From: Salipiger abyssi | GTDB lineage: Bacteria; Pseudomonadota; Alphaproteobacteria; Rhodobacterales; Rhodobacteraceae | NCBI RefSeq assembly: GCF_017311415.1 | Contig: NZ_JAEKIS010000012.1 | Coordinates: 1 to 64,000 of the forward strand | Direction: 5' to 3' | DNA length: 64,000 nucleotides | In this document: positions 44,802 to 54,069 of the stretch, in pieces | How positions within the stretch are numbered: position 1 is the stretch's first letter | How the letters are laid out: each line of letters starts with the position of its first letter | Notes under the pieces: model-generated | What the model saw: the letters and a program-made list of their open reading frames with translations, nothing else | Database searches by the model: none | Told to the model about the DNA's origin: nothing | Position numbers and translations under genes: made by a program

Positions 44802-45917
44802 ATGAAGCATACGAATTTCGGAACACCCTCGACCGCCGCGCCCGTCGAGCGCGTCGCCTGGGAGCCCTATCTGGTCCCCAAGGAGGAGATCGACGCAGAG
44901 ATTGCCCGGCTTTCAGAAGGCGATATGCCGGCCTCGCGCCTGCGCGCCTCCAGCATCATGCACCCGCGCGCCACCGAGGCGCTGCCGAGCTTCACCCCGG
45001 TGACCGAGGTCACGCTCAACGTGCTGAAACCCGGCGAGGAAACGCTGGTGCGGCGTGGCAATTACTCGCTGCTGGAAACCTGCATCCTGGGCAGTGGTAG
45101 CGTCTTTGCGGCGGGCGAGGAATTCAATGTCGAGCATGCCGACGTCTGGACCGTGCCGACGATGAAACCCTATTACTACCGCAACGACACGCAGGAGATC
45201 TGGGCCTGGCTCAGCTATTCCAACGCTGCCATCCTGCGGCGGATCGGATCGTATTGGGCGGAAAGCGGCATCGCCTATCCCAAGACGGTCCCGGTGGCCG
45301 AGACGGCTCCCAATGCCGACGACAAATACACCCGCTCCACCGGCCCGATCCACGAGATGCCGACCACCGGCACCGAGCTGCGCAGCTACGAGCACCTGAC
45401 CGATATCGAGCCGGTGCCGAACCCGCCGCGTCACTGGAGCTGGAAGGACATGGCGCCGTTCATGCCGCTGCACCGGGGCGACAACGAAGACCCGAACAAG
45501 CGCGAAATATGGCTGATGTACAACCCCGCGACCGAGCGGCGGCAGGGCACCACGCCGGTGCATTTCGCCACCTATACCGGCACCGCCCCCGGCACGCCGC
45601 CCTATTCCGGCGAGCGCGGTCACTTCCACATGTCGGCCTCGATCAACTATCACCGCTCGGGCCATGGCTACAGCGTTGTGGACGGCAAGCGCATCGACTG
45701 GAAGGCGGGCGATCTGCTGTTCTCGGCGCCGAGCTGGGCGGAGCATGCGCATTATGTCGGCGAGGACGGCTGGACCGTGCTGACCGTGCAGGACCATCCG
45801 CTGCAAATCTCCATGGGGTCGCTGCTCTGGCAGGAAAACCCCAAGGATCCGGTGATCTCGCTGGGCAATGAAGAGGGCCAGAAGGGCTATGTCTCGCCGC
45901 GCGAAGCCGGCAAGTGA
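44802..45917 (+). CDS. Bicupin dioxygenase, gentisate 1,2-dioxygenase-like
   Basis: A 371-residue protein with two cupin domains, in the layout of gentisate/salicylate ring-cleaving dioxygenases. An N-terminal cupin (about residues 70-150) includes FNVEHADVWTVPTMKPYY, and a C-terminal one includes GERGHFHMSASINYHRSGHG and SWAEHAHYVGEDGW. The His residues in both domains could bind iron. The ATG at 44802 follows GGAGGAGG. It is first in an operon with an aldehyde dehydrogenase, an HpaH-like hydratase and an HpaI-like aldolase, which fits ring cleavage, but the substrate is not determined. Confidence 0.75.
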   Translation: MKHTNFGTPSTAAPVERVAWEPYLVPKEEIDAEIARLSEGDMPASRLRASSIMHPRATEALPSFTPVTEVTLNVLKPGEETLVRRGNYSLLETCILGSGSVFAAGEEFNVEHADVWTVPTMKPYYYRNDTQEIWAWLSYSNAAILRRIGSYWAESGIAYPKTVPVAETAPNADDKYTRSTGPIHEMPTTGTELRSYEHLTDIEPVPNPPRHWSWKDMAPFMPLHRGDNEDPNKREIWLMYNPATERRQGTTPVHFATYTGTAPGTPPYSGERGHFHMSASINYHRSGHGYSVVDGKRIDWKAGDLLFSAPSWAEHAHYVGEDGWTVLTVQDHPLQISMGSLLWQENPKDPVISLGNEEGQKGYVSPREAGK

Positions 45918-45984
45918 CAGGCCCTGTGGCGCGCCGTGCGGCAAGGGACCGTGCGGCGCGTGCCAATCCGGAGTGATTTCACTG

Positions 45985-47457
45985 ATGACATCAGAGACGA
46001 CAACGCCCGCGCTGCTGCGCGAGGCGGCGCTGGTCGGCGGGCGCTGGCAGGCCAGCGGCGAAGACGGCATTGCGGTGCACAACCCGGCCACCGGCGTGAT
46101 GATCGGGCGCGTGCCCAGCCTTGGCGCGGCGGAGGTGGCCGAGGCCATCGCCCGCGCCACCGAGGCGCAGAAGGACTGGGCCGCGCGCGGTGCCCGCGTC
46201 CGCGCCGCCGTACTCAAAGCCTGGCACGCCGAGGTGCTTGCCCATCGCGATGAGCTCGCCGCGATCCTGACCGCCGAGCAGGGCAAACCGCTTGCCGAGG
46301 CGGCGGGCGAGATCGACTATGGCGCGAGCTATATCGAGTGGTACGCCGAGGAGGCCCGCCGCGTCGGCGGCGAGATGCTGGCGCCGCTCGAACCCGGCAA
46401 GCGCATGATGACGCTGAAACAGCCCATCGGCGTGGTCGCGGCGATCACGCCGTGGAACTTCCCCTGCGCCATGGTCACCCGCAAGCTGGCCCCGGCCCTT
46501 GCCAGCGGCTGCGCGGTGCTGCTGAAACCGGCCTCGCAGACGCCCTTTACCGCCATCGCCCTGGCGCTTCTCGCCGAGCGCGCCGGTCTGCCGTCCGGCC
46601 TGCTGAGCGTGCTCACCGGGCCCGCGCGCGAGATCGGCGGCGCGCTGACCGCGGCCCCCGAGATCCGCAAGCTGAGCTTCACCGGCTCGACCGAGGTGGG
46701 CAGCGCGCTCTATGCGCAATCGGCGCCCGGCATCAAGAAGCTCAGTCTCGAACTTGGCGGCAACGCGCCGGTGATCGTGTTCGACGATTGCGATCTCGAC
46801 GCGGCGGTCGAAGGCACCATGCAGGCCAAGTTCCGCAATGGCGGGCAGACCTGCGTCTGCGCCAACCGGATCTTTGTGCAATCGGGCATCTACGACGCCT
46901 TTCGCGACCGGCTCACCACGCGGGTCAAGGCGCTGAAGCTGGGCGATGGTGCAGAGCCCGGCGCCGAGATCGGCCCGATGATCGACATGGCTGCCGTGCG
47001 CAAGGTGCTTGAACATGTGGACGATGCGGTCTCGCTGGGCGCGCGGCTTGAGACCGGCGGTACGCGGGCCTCTGAGCTCGGTGCGCATTTCGTCACCCCC
47101 GCGCTGCTCTCCGGTGTCACGCCCGAGATGGCGGTGTTTCGCGAAGAGACCTTCGGCCCGGTCGCGCCGCTGCTGCGCTTCGACAGTTTCGACGAAGCGA
47201 TACGGCTGGCGAATGACACGCCGTTCGGTCTGGCCTCTTATGTGTTCAGCCGGGACATGGCCCGCATCCTCGGCGCCATGGAGGCGCTGGAGTTCGGCAT
47301 GGTGGGCGTCAATACCGGGCTGATCTCGGCGGCGGAGGCCCCCTTTGGCGGGGTGAAGATGTCGGGGCTCGGGCGCGAGGGCGGGCGCGAAGGGATCGAG
47401 GATTATCTCGAAACCAAATATGTCTGCCTCGGCGGGCTGGAGGCTGCGCCATGCTGA
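45985..47457 (+). CDS. NAD(P)-dependent semialdehyde dehydrogenase (GabD-like)
   Basis: A 490-residue aldehyde dehydrogenase of the succinate-semialdehyde group. Catalytic residues are visible: Glu in LELGGNAPVIVF and Cys in NGGQTCVCANR, with NAD-binding ITPWNFPCAM and FTGSTEVG. In a homoprotocatechuate-like pathway it could oxidise succinate semialdehyde released by the HpaI-type aldolase, or an earlier semialdehyde. The stop overlaps the hydratase start by 7 bases. Confidence 0.88.
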   Translation: MTSETTTPALLREAALVGGRWQASGEDGIAVHNPATGVMIGRVPSLGAAEVAEAIARATEAQKDWAARGARVRAAVLKAWHAEVLAHRDELAAILTAEQGKPLAEAAGEIDYGASYIEWYAEEARRVGGEMLAPLEPGKRMMTLKQPIGVVAAITPWNFPCAMVTRKLAPALASGCAVLLKPASQTPFTAIALALLAERAGLPSGLLSVLTGPAREIGGALTAAPEIRKLSFTGSTEVGSALYAQSAPGIKKLSLELGGNAPVIVFDDCDLDAAVEGTMQAKFRNGGQTCVCANRIFVQSGIYDAFRDRLTTRVKALKLGDGAEPGAEIGPMIDMAAVRKVLEHVDDAVSLGARLETGGTRASELGAHFVTPALLSGVTPEMAVFREETFGPVAPLLRFDSFDEAIRLANDTPFGLASYVFSRDMARILGAMEALEFGMVGVNTGLISAAEAPFGGVKMSGLGREGGREGIEDYLETKYVCLGGLEAAPC

Positions 47458-48254
47458 GCGACGACGATATCCGCGCCGCCGGCGCCGCGCTTTATCAGGC
47501 CGAGGCCGAGTGCAGCCAGATCGGACATCTCACCACTCGCCATCCGGAGATGACCATCGATGACAGCTATCGCGTGCAGTCGGAATTCCTGCGTCTGAAA
47601 GAGGCGGCGGGAGAGCGCCAGACCGGGTGGAAGATCGGTCTGACCTCGCGCGCCATGCAGGCGGCGCTGAATATAGAGACACCCGACTCCGGCGTGCTCT
47701 TCGACACGATGTGTTTCGAGGACGGCGCGCACATTCCAAAGGGCCGGTTTATCCAGCCGAGGATCGAGGCCGAGCTGGCCTTTGTGCTGCATAGCGAATT
47801 GTCATCGCCGGAGACCACCTTTCTCGACGTGCTGCGCGCCACCGAATATGTGGTGCCGGCGCTGGAGATCCTCGATACCCGCATCGAGCGGGTGTGCCGC
47901 GAGACGGGCAAGACCCGCACCGTCTTCGACACGATTTCCGACAATGCGGCGAATGCCGGCTATCTGCTGGGCGGCACCGCCGCGCGGCCCGAGGCCATCG
48001 ACCTGCGCCGCGCGGGGGCTGTGGTCAGCCGCGACGCTGTGGTAGAGGAAACCGGGCTGGGGGCCGGTGTGCTGGGCAATCCGGCGCAGGGCGTGGCCTG
48101 GCTGGTGCGGCGGCTGGCCGGGCTGGGGCAGAGCATACGCCCGGGCGAGGTCGTTCTGTCGGGCTCGTTCATCCGGCCCATCGAGACCGCCGCCGGCACC
48201 ACGATCACCGCCGATTACGGCCCGCTCGGCACCTTGCAGTGCCATTTCGACTAG
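47451..48254 (+). CDS. 2-oxo-hepta-4-ene-1,7-dioate hydratase-like enzyme
   Basis: A 267-residue MhpD/HpaH family hydratase. The blocks GWKIGLTSRAMQAAL, PRIEAELAFVL, EILDTRI and SDNAANAGYLLGG match HpaH, which adds water to 2-oxohept-enedioate in homoprotocatechuate degradation. Placement right before an HpaI-like aldolase gene supports the HpaH-HpaI order of that pathway. No ring hydroxylase or HpaE/F/G genes are in view. Confidence 0.85.
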   Translation: MLSDDDIRAAGAALYQAEAECSQIGHLTTRHPEMTIDDSYRVQSEFLRLKEAAGERQTGWKIGLTSRAMQAALNIETPDSGVLFDTMCFEDGAHIPKGRFIQPRIEAELAFVLHSELSSPETTFLDVLRATEYVVPALEILDTRIERVCRETGKTRTVFDTISDNAANAGYLLGGTAARPEAIDLRRAGAVVSRDAVVEETGLGAGVLGNPAQGVAWLVRRLAGLGQSIRPGEVVLSGSFIRPIETAAGTTITADYGPLGTLQCHFD

Positions 48255-48265
48255 GAGCGCAAGAC

Positions 48266-49036
48266 ATGGACGATCACGAGAACGCCTTCAAACAGGCGAT
48301 CAAGGCGCGCCGCCCGCAGGTCGGGCTCTGGCTGGCGCTGGCGTCGGGTTATACCGCCGAGCTGTGTGGAGGCTGCGGATACGACTGGTATGTCATCGAC
48401 TGCGAGCACTCCCCCAACACGATCACCACCGTGGTGGCGCAGCTTCAGGCGCTCAAGGGCTGCGGCGGCGAGCCGGTGGTGCGCATCCCGGTGGATGATC
48501 TGGGGTTTCTCAAGCAGGTGACGGATGCAGGTTGCCGCACCGTTCTGGCGCCAATGGTGGAAAGCGCCGATCAGGCGCGCGCGCTCGCCGAGGCGATGTG
48601 CTACCCGCCGCAGGGGCGGCGTGGCGTGGGCTCTTCGCTGGCGCGGGGCTCGGGTTTTGGCGCCGACAAGACCTATCTGAAGACGGCGAACGAGCGGGCC
48701 TGCCTGCTGGTGCAGGTCGAGACGGTGAAGGGGCTTGAGGCGCTAGAGGAGATCTGCGCCGTGGACGGCGTCGACGGGGTGTTCATCGGCACCGCCGATC
48801 TGGCCGCCGATATGGGCTATCTCGGCCAGCCTGTCGCCACGCCGGTGCAGGAGGCGATGCTGGCGGCCGCAAAGACGATTGCCGATGCGGGGCTGCCTGT
48901 GGGGGCGCTGACCTCCGACACCGCGCTTGCGCAATCCTATCTCGACGCGGGACTGGTCTTTGTTGCGGTCGGCAACGATGTCTCGGTTCTGCGCGCTGGA
49001 CTCGTCTCGCTGCGCCAGAGTTTCGCCCCGTCTTGA
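48266..49036 (+). CDS. HpcH/HpaI family aldolase
   Basis: A 256-residue class II pyruvate aldolase of the HpaI type: WYVIDCEHSPN, APMVESADQARALAEAM, RGVGSSLARGSGFG and VQVETVKGLEALEEI hold the metal-binding Glu/Asp and the catalytic Arg. HpaI splits 4-hydroxy-2-oxoheptanedioate to pyruvate and succinate semialdehyde, which the GabD-like enzyme could then oxidise. Confidence 0.88.
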   Translation: MDDHENAFKQAIKARRPQVGLWLALASGYTAELCGGCGYDWYVIDCEHSPNTITTVVAQLQALKGCGGEPVVRIPVDDLGFLKQVTDAGCRTVLAPMVESADQARALAEAMCYPPQGRRGVGSSLARGSGFGADKTYLKTANERACLLVQVETVKGLEALEEICAVDGVDGVFIGTADLAADMGYLGQPVATPVQEAMLAAAKTIADAGLPVGALTSDTALAQSYLDAGLVFVAVGNDVSVLRAGLVSLRQSFAPS

Positions 49037-49073
49037 CGGCCTCGCGCCGGCTGCCCGACCGCTGGCGTATGGT

Positions 49074-49799
49074 TCAGGACTTGCGCGCCCAGGCGCCCTC
49101 GGGCACCTCATCGAGCGCGGTGCGCCATGCATCCGTTCGCTCCACCGGAAGGGCGGCCATGTCGAGCGCGGCACCGGAGAGTGCCTCTATGCGTTCGGCC
49201 CGCGCCTCCGGTGTGGTGCGCGGCACGCCATAGGCGACCTGAAGCGGCGCCACCTCGAATCCCATATATTCCAGAGCCAGACGCTGCATCGGCATGAGCA
49301 GCGGCTCGATAGGGCCATAGACGCCCTCGTCGGAAAAACGCTCCGGTGTGCCGCCGGTGGTGACGCTGATCATCGCCCGGCGGCCCCTGAAGACCCCGGT
49401 GTCGAAACGTCTGCCATCGACATAGGCAAAGCCGTAGCTCAGCACCCGGTCGATCCAGCCCTTCATCAGCGCCGGCGGGCCGCCCCACCAGATCGGGAAT
49501 TGCAGGATGATGTTGTCGGCCCCGGCGACCCGGGCCTGTTCGCGACGGATGTCCGCCGCGAAGGCATCGTTGCGTATGGCGTGGGCCTGCTCGGCCTGCA
49601 CATGGAACCGCGACGGGTCCGCGCGCTCGGTCACGTCATGCGGGCCGACATCGGCGCGGAACCCTTCGGCGGCGAGATCGGACACCGTGACCCTGTGCCC
49701 GGCCTGCCGCAGCGCTCTGGCCGCGCCCTCCGCCAGCGCGTGGTTGAAGGAGGCCGGGTCGGGATGCGCCACGACGATGAGGATGTTGCGTGCGGTCAT
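49074..49799 (-). CDS. NAD(P)H quinone oxidoreductase-like flavoprotein
   Basis: A 241-residue flavodoxin-fold protein of the NQO1/MdaB-type group: FMN/FAD phosphate site in VVAHPDPASFNHALAEG and the flavin contact region LQFPIWWGGPPALMKGWIDRV. It reduces quinones with two electrons, limiting radical formation, and may handle quinones from aromatic breakdown. It is last in a minus-strand operon after TRAP system 2, 7 bases downstream of dctM. Confidence 0.82.
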   Translation of the reverse strand: MTARNILIVVAHPDPASFNHALAEGAARALRQAGHRVTVSDLAAEGFRADVGPHDVTERADPSRFHVQAEQAHAIRNDAFAADIRREQARVAGADNIILQFPIWWGGPPALMKGWIDRVLSYGFAYVDGRRFDTGVFRGRRAMISVTTGGTPERFSDEGVYGPIEPLLMPMQRLALEYMGFEVAPLQVAYGVPRTTPEARAERIEALSGAALDMAALPVERTDAWRTALDEVPEGAWARKS

Positions 49800-49806
49800 T
49801 CTGGCC

Positions 49807-51078
49807 TCAGTTCAGGAAATGCGGGAAGAACAGCGACACCTGTGGCACCAGCGCGATCACCGCGAGGACCAGCAGGCAGATTCCCACCAGCGGCAGCGCC
49901 TCGCGGATCACCCGGCTCACCGGCTCGCCCGAGATGGCCGAGGCGATGAACAGCAGGATGCCCACCGGCGGGGTCGCCATGCCGATCACCACGTTCAGCA
50001 CCACCACCGTGCCGAACTGCACCGGGTCCATGCCGATCAGCGCCTGGAACTTTAGCAGAATCGGCATCGTCAGGATGAGGATCGAGATCGGTTCGAGGAA
50101 CATGCCGAGGATCAGCAGGAAGATATTGAGCAGCAGCAGGATCATCCACGGGTTGTCAGTGAGCGACAGCATCGCGTCGGCGATGAGCTGCGGCACCTGT
50201 TCCAGCGTGAAGACGAAAGAGACGATGCTGGCCATCGAGGTGATGAAGAGGATCGAGGTCGAGACCAGCGCAGTGGCGATCAGCGCCTCCCAGACCCGTT
50301 GCACGGTGAGGTCGCGATAGACGAAGCCGATGATCAGCGCATAGCCCACCGCCACGGCGGCGGCTTCGGTGGGGGTGAAGATCCCCGCCTTGATGCCCAC
50401 CAGGATGATCAGCGGCAGGATCAGCGCGGGCAGGGTGCGACGGGTGGCGGCGAGCCGTTCGCGCCCGGTCATCTTGGGCGTGATCGGGAAACCGTCGCGC
50501 CTGGCGCGCCAGCTCGCATAGGTCAGCAGCCCGGCGGCGATGCCAATGCCCGGCATGATGCCCGCAAGGAAAAGCTGCCCGATCGAGGCGCCCGAAAGCA
50601 CGCCGTAGATGATCATGGTGATCGAGGGCGGGATGATCGGCCCCATCACCGAGCTGACGGCGATCAGGGCTGCCGCATAGGCGGGCGGCATGCCCTGTTT
50701 CGACATCGACGGGATCAGGATCGACCCGAGCGCCGAGGCCTCGGCTGTGGCGCTGCCCGAGATGCCCGCGAAGAACCCCGAGGACAGGATCGAGACCGAG
50801 GACATGCCGCCCCGCCGGTGCCCGACCATGGCGCGGGCGAAGGTGACGATGCGCGTCGTGACGCCGCCCACATTCATCAGCGCGCCCGCCAGCAGGAAGA
50901 GCGGGATGGTCAGCAGGACGAACTGGTCGACCCCCGCGATCATCCGCTGCGGCAGCATCAGCGCCATCATGCCGTTGCCGGAAAGGTAGAGATAGGCGGT
51001 GCCCGCGATGCCGAGTGCCAGCGCAATGGGCACGCCGGTGGCGAGAAAGCCCGCGAAAATGAGGAAAAAGCTGCTCAT
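49807..51078 (-). CDS. dctM: TRAP transporter large permease (system 2)
   Basis: A 423-residue DctM subunit with about 12 membrane segments and signatures GISGSATAEASALGSILIPSM, PIIPPSITMIIYGVLSG and NVVIGMATPPVGILLF. Its start overlaps the dctQ stop by ATGA. Confidence 0.93.
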   Translation of the reverse strand: MSSFFLIFAGFLATGVPIALALGIAGTAYLYLSGNGMMALMLPQRMIAGVDQFVLLTIPLFLLAGALMNVGGVTTRIVTFARAMVGHRRGGMSSVSILSSGFFAGISGSATAEASALGSILIPSMSKQGMPPAYAAALIAVSSVMGPIIPPSITMIIYGVLSGASIGQLFLAGIMPGIGIAAGLLTYASWRARRDGFPITPKMTGRERLAATRRTLPALILPLIILVGIKAGIFTPTEAAAVAVGYALIIGFVYRDLTVQRVWEALIATALVSTSILFITSMASIVSFVFTLEQVPQLIADAMLSLTDNPWMILLLLNIFLLILGMFLEPISILILTMPILLKFQALIGMDPVQFGTVVVLNVVIGMATPPVGILLFIASAISGEPVSRVIREALPLVGICLLVLAVIALVPQVSLFFPHFLN

Positions 51079-51665
51079 GAGGGGTCCGCCGATGTGTTGT
51101 CGGCGTCAGGCGCCGTGTCGTCGGTATTGTCGAGGACCTGGCGGCGGAAGCTCACCGCCAGCTCGCCCAGGACATGCAGCGCCAGCAGGGCGAGCCCGAC
51201 CGTCACGCTGACATAGACCCAGCGGATCGAGAGCCCCAGCGCCTCGCCCGCGATGGCGGTCCAGATGAAATCCAGCGCCGGGATGGTCTGGCGGTCGAAG
51301 CGCGAGGCGAAATCCCAGCCATACCATGCCATGATCACCAGAAAGGTCACGATGGGCACAGCCATGACCGCGCGCAGCAGCCAGCGCAGGCGCGGGCTCA
51401 GCAGCGAGGGTACGAAATCGAGCGCGACGAACTCGCCCTTGCTGAAGGCAAGGCCCAGCACCAGGAAGGTCTGCCAGATCAGCAGATAGCGGCAAAGCTC
51501 CTCGGCCCAGATCAGGCTGCCCCCCAGCACATAGCGCCAGAACACCTGTGTCAGCATGATCGCCACGATCAGCAGCATGCTGAGCCCCGCGAGACTGCGC
51601 ACGAGCCATACGTAGCCCGCGACGAAACGGGCGAGTGGCCCGGTCCTGTCCTGCATCGGTTTCAT
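51075..51665 (-). CDS. dctQ: TRAP transporter small permease (system 2)
   Basis: A 196-residue DctQ subunit with four membrane helices and the conserved RYVLGGSLIWAEELCRYLLIW segment; the C-terminal tail is Asp/Thr-rich and hydrophilic. Confidence 0.9.
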   Translation of the reverse strand: MKPMQDRTGPLARFVAGYVWLVRSLAGLSMLLIVAIMLTQVFWRYVLGGSLIWAEELCRYLLIWQTFLVLGLAFSKGEFVALDFVPSLLSPRLRWLLRAVMAVPIVTFLVIMAWYGWDFASRFDRQTIPALDFIWTAIAGEALGLSIRWVYVSVTVGLALLALHVLGELAVSFRRQVLDNTDDTAPDADNTSADPS

Positions 51666-51680
51666 CCTTCCGGTGGTGGT

Positions 51681-51709
51681 GTCCCGCGGCGCTCACGCCG
51701 CCACGGGAC
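51681..51709 (-). terminator. Hairpin between dctP and dctQ (system 2)
   Basis: On the minus strand GTCCCG and CGGGAC, extended inward by T-G and GGCG/CGCC pairs, make an 11-bp stem with a 7-base loop and no T-run. Confidence 0.55.
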
Positions 51710-51716
51710 GGCGGGC

Positions 51717-52718
51717 TCAGGCGGTGGCGTTGGCCGCCGCGACCAGCTCGGCGATGAGCGGGTCTTTCGCCGACCATTCGGTCGTCAGGTCGGAGACGCG
51801 GCTGCGCATCTGGTCGAGCTCGCTCAGCGGCACGATCTCGACGCCCTTGGCGGCCAGCTCGTCGCGGCCTTCGAGATCCTGCGTCCTGGCATAGTCCAGC
51901 GTCGCGGTGACCGACCGGCGGCCCGCCTCGGTCACGGCGGCCTTTTCCTCGTCGTTGAGCCCTTCGAAGAAACGCTCCGACATCAGCGTCGCCATGTGCC
52001 AGGGGTAGTGCCCGGTGAGGGTGAAGTTCTTGCCGACCTCCCACAGGTTCTCGCCCAGCATCGAGGAGACGTTGATCTCGACCGCGTCGATGACGCCGGT
52101 TTCGAGCGCGCCATAGACCTCGCCATAGGGCAGGCCGACCGGCGCGGTGCCGACGGTGTCCCAGATCTGCTGATGCAGCGGCACCGGCACGATGCGGGTC
52201 TTGAGCCCGGCGAAATCCTCGATCGTCGTGACCGGCTTGTCGATGGAGAGAAAGTTGCGCTGACCGGTATCGGCGGTGGCAAGACCCACCAGACCTGCCG
52301 GGCGCAGATCGTCGAGGATCTTTTGCCCGACCTCGCCAAGCGCCAGCTCGCCGAAATGATCGTAGTCGCGCACGAGGAAGGGCATCTGCCAGGCGTTCAT
52401 CGCCTGACGGCCGGTGACCAGCGGGATCAGCACGCCCGAGACGGTGACCACGTCCATCAGTCCCGCGACGCCGCCTTCCAGAAGCTGCTTATCGTCGCCG
52501 AGCTGGCGGTTGGGGAAGATCTGCACGTCGAAGCCGCCGGGCATCAGCTCTTCCAGCGCCTCGCTGAAGCTGGTGGCCATCTTGTGGCCGGGGTGCACCT
52601 CGTTCGCCGCATGGGCAAGGCGCATCCGGCGGCCCGCCGCGCGTGCGACATAAGGCGTGGCAAGCACCGCGCTCATGGCGGCGGCACCTTGCAGCAGGGT
52701 TCTTCTGTGAATGGTCAT
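51717..52718 (-). CDS. dctP: TRAP transporter solute-binding protein (system 2), Tat-exported
   Basis: A 333-residue DctP protein with a twin-arginine signal (HRRTLLQGAAAMSAVLATPY). The ATG at 52718 follows GGGAGGAG, so it is preferred over an in-frame ATG 24 bases upstream. Conserved blocks FPNRQLGDDKQLLEGG and GEVYGALETGVIDAVEI mark organic-acid binding members. Unlike system 1 it lacks a Sec signal. Confidence 0.9.
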   Translation of the reverse strand: MTIHRRTLLQGAAAMSAVLATPYVARAAGRRMRLAHAANEVHPGHKMATSFSEALEELMPGGFDVQIFPNRQLGDDKQLLEGGVAGLMDVVTVSGVLIPLVTGRQAMNAWQMPFLVRDYDHFGELALGEVGQKILDDLRPAGLVGLATADTGQRNFLSIDKPVTTIEDFAGLKTRIVPVPLHQQIWDTVGTAPVGLPYGEVYGALETGVIDAVEINVSSMLGENLWEVGKNFTLTGHYPWHMATLMSERFFEGLNDEEKAAVTEAGRRSVTATLDYARTQDLEGRDELAAKGVEIVPLSELDQMRSRVSDLTTEWSAKDPLIAELVAAANATA

Positions 52719-52799
52719 TCTGGGCTCCTCCCTCGGTGACATGGTGACACGGGCCGGCGCGGCGCTCTATCCTCTCGCGCCCGCCGCCCGCGGGGCCGG

Positions 52800-53702
52800 T
52801 CAGGCCGGCATGGGGTAATCGTCCGCGTTCAGCACCCAGCCGGGCTTTGCCGAGAAGTCCTCGCGCGGGGGGCTGAAAATATCCACGAGCAGGTTGCTGC
52901 CCGCGCCGGTGGCGCGGGTCGTGTGAATGACGGGCGGCGGGATCACCAGCATCGACGGCGCGCCCATCTCGAGCGCCTTGTCGTCCTTCCAGTCCGCCAT
53001 GTCGCTGGTCCAGGTCCAGCGCAGATAGTGGGTGAAGGTGCCCGACAGCGCCAGCGAGCCCTGCTCGAAATCGTCATGGTGATGCGGCGACATCTTCGAC
53101 GGATCGCGCGGCCCCTCGAACGGGGCGAGCACGTTCACCATCAACGTGGTGCAGCGGAAGATCCGGCCAAAGCGGCCCTGCTCAGGCGCCACGTCTAGCG
53201 AGTAGTGCCGTACCTTCCAGCCGCCCACGGGATCGGGCCAGCTTTCCAGCGGCGGAATGTGGCTGCGCGGCACGTCATAGCCATGCGCATTGCCGCAGAG
53301 CGCCGCGAGATCGTCATTGCGGGTGGTGAAGAGCCGCACGAATTCGCCGCCTTCGGGCAGGGTGACGCTGCTCGCACCGGCTGGCACGAACGCGATGGAA
53401 TAGCCCGGAACAGCGACGGTCTCGCCGTTCCAGGTGATTTCGGCGCCATGCTTGGGCAGCAGCACGCAATATTCGTCTTTCTGGGCGTCGCGGGCAAAGA
53501 CCGCGCCCGGCTCTGCCAGGCTGTAGGCGACGAGGAAATTATGCGCGCGATGCAGCCAGGTGCGGCCCGCGTCGTCCGAGATCTGCGGCTCGGTATCGTA
53601 GAATGTCCCGGCCTGTTCCTCGGCCACGAGGCCGGTCTGGTTCAGCATGCTCGTCGGCTTTGACGCCGCCAGCGACGCGCGCGGATCGGACTTGTCGTAC
53701 AT
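52800..53702 (-). CDS. Bicupin protein of unknown activity
   Basis: A 300-residue protein with two cupin domains. The N-terminal one holds EYCVLLPKHGAEITWNG and IAFVPAGASSVTLPEGGE. The C-terminal one holds the metal-binding series SPHHHDDFEQGSLALSGTFT and VIPPPVIHTTRATG, with the His and Glu ligands expected of an iron or manganese cupin. The ATG at 53702 follows GGGAG. It precedes TRAP system 2 on the same strand, so it may be a dioxygenase, isomerase or sugar-acid-type epimerase acting on its substrate. Confidence 0.7.
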   Translation of the reverse strand: MYDKSDPRASLAASKPTSMLNQTGLVAEEQAGTFYDTEPQISDDAGRTWLHRAHNFLVAYSLAEPGAVFARDAQKDEYCVLLPKHGAEITWNGETVAVPGYSIAFVPAGASSVTLPEGGEFVRLFTTRNDDLAALCGNAHGYDVPRSHIPPLESWPDPVGGWKVRHYSLDVAPEQGRFGRIFRCTTLMVNVLAPFEGPRDPSKMSPHHHDDFEQGSLALSGTFTHYLRWTWTSDMADWKDDKALEMGAPSMLVIPPPVIHTTRATGAGSNLLVDIFSPPREDFSAKPGWVLNADDYPMPA

Positions 53703-54069
53703 CGTCTCCCTTTCCGGCGGCCCCTCCGACCGCCCGTCTCTCACCGTCATCGCCTTCTGCGGCCCGCGCCGCGAAAGCGTCATGCCCATCGGGCAAATCC
53801 TCTGCGAAAGCCCAGCCCGGCGATTCCGCGGCCTGTGTGCCGCGCTGCCCCTGAGAGCCTCCGCTTCGACGATATATCCGCTTGTGTTTCTTTCAGCGGT
53901 ACATCGTTCTCATAAACGGAACATACGGATCTCGCCTCAGCGCTGTCAAGTCCTCCTGTCTCCGAACCTGCCGAAGGCGGCCGGGTGAGGGCGCACACGC
54001 CTGCTCCGCTCCGCTTTCGAGAGGAGCGACCGGCGAAACGAGTCAGCGATTTCGGTAGGACAGGCTGCG
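53703..54069. other. Regulatory region of the bicupin/TRAP 2 operon
   Basis: No gene is supported. It follows the iclR stop on the same strand and presumably carries the operon promoter. GTTC and GAAC (53906-53909 and 53919-53922) form a short dyad with 9 bases between, a possible IclR-type site, but the match is too short for confidence. Confidence 0.4.

Noticed and set aside
53906-53922. GTTC-N9-GAAC as a firm IclR operator
   Set aside because: Only four-base arms and no second copy before the divergent operon, so it is mentioned only as a weak possibility.
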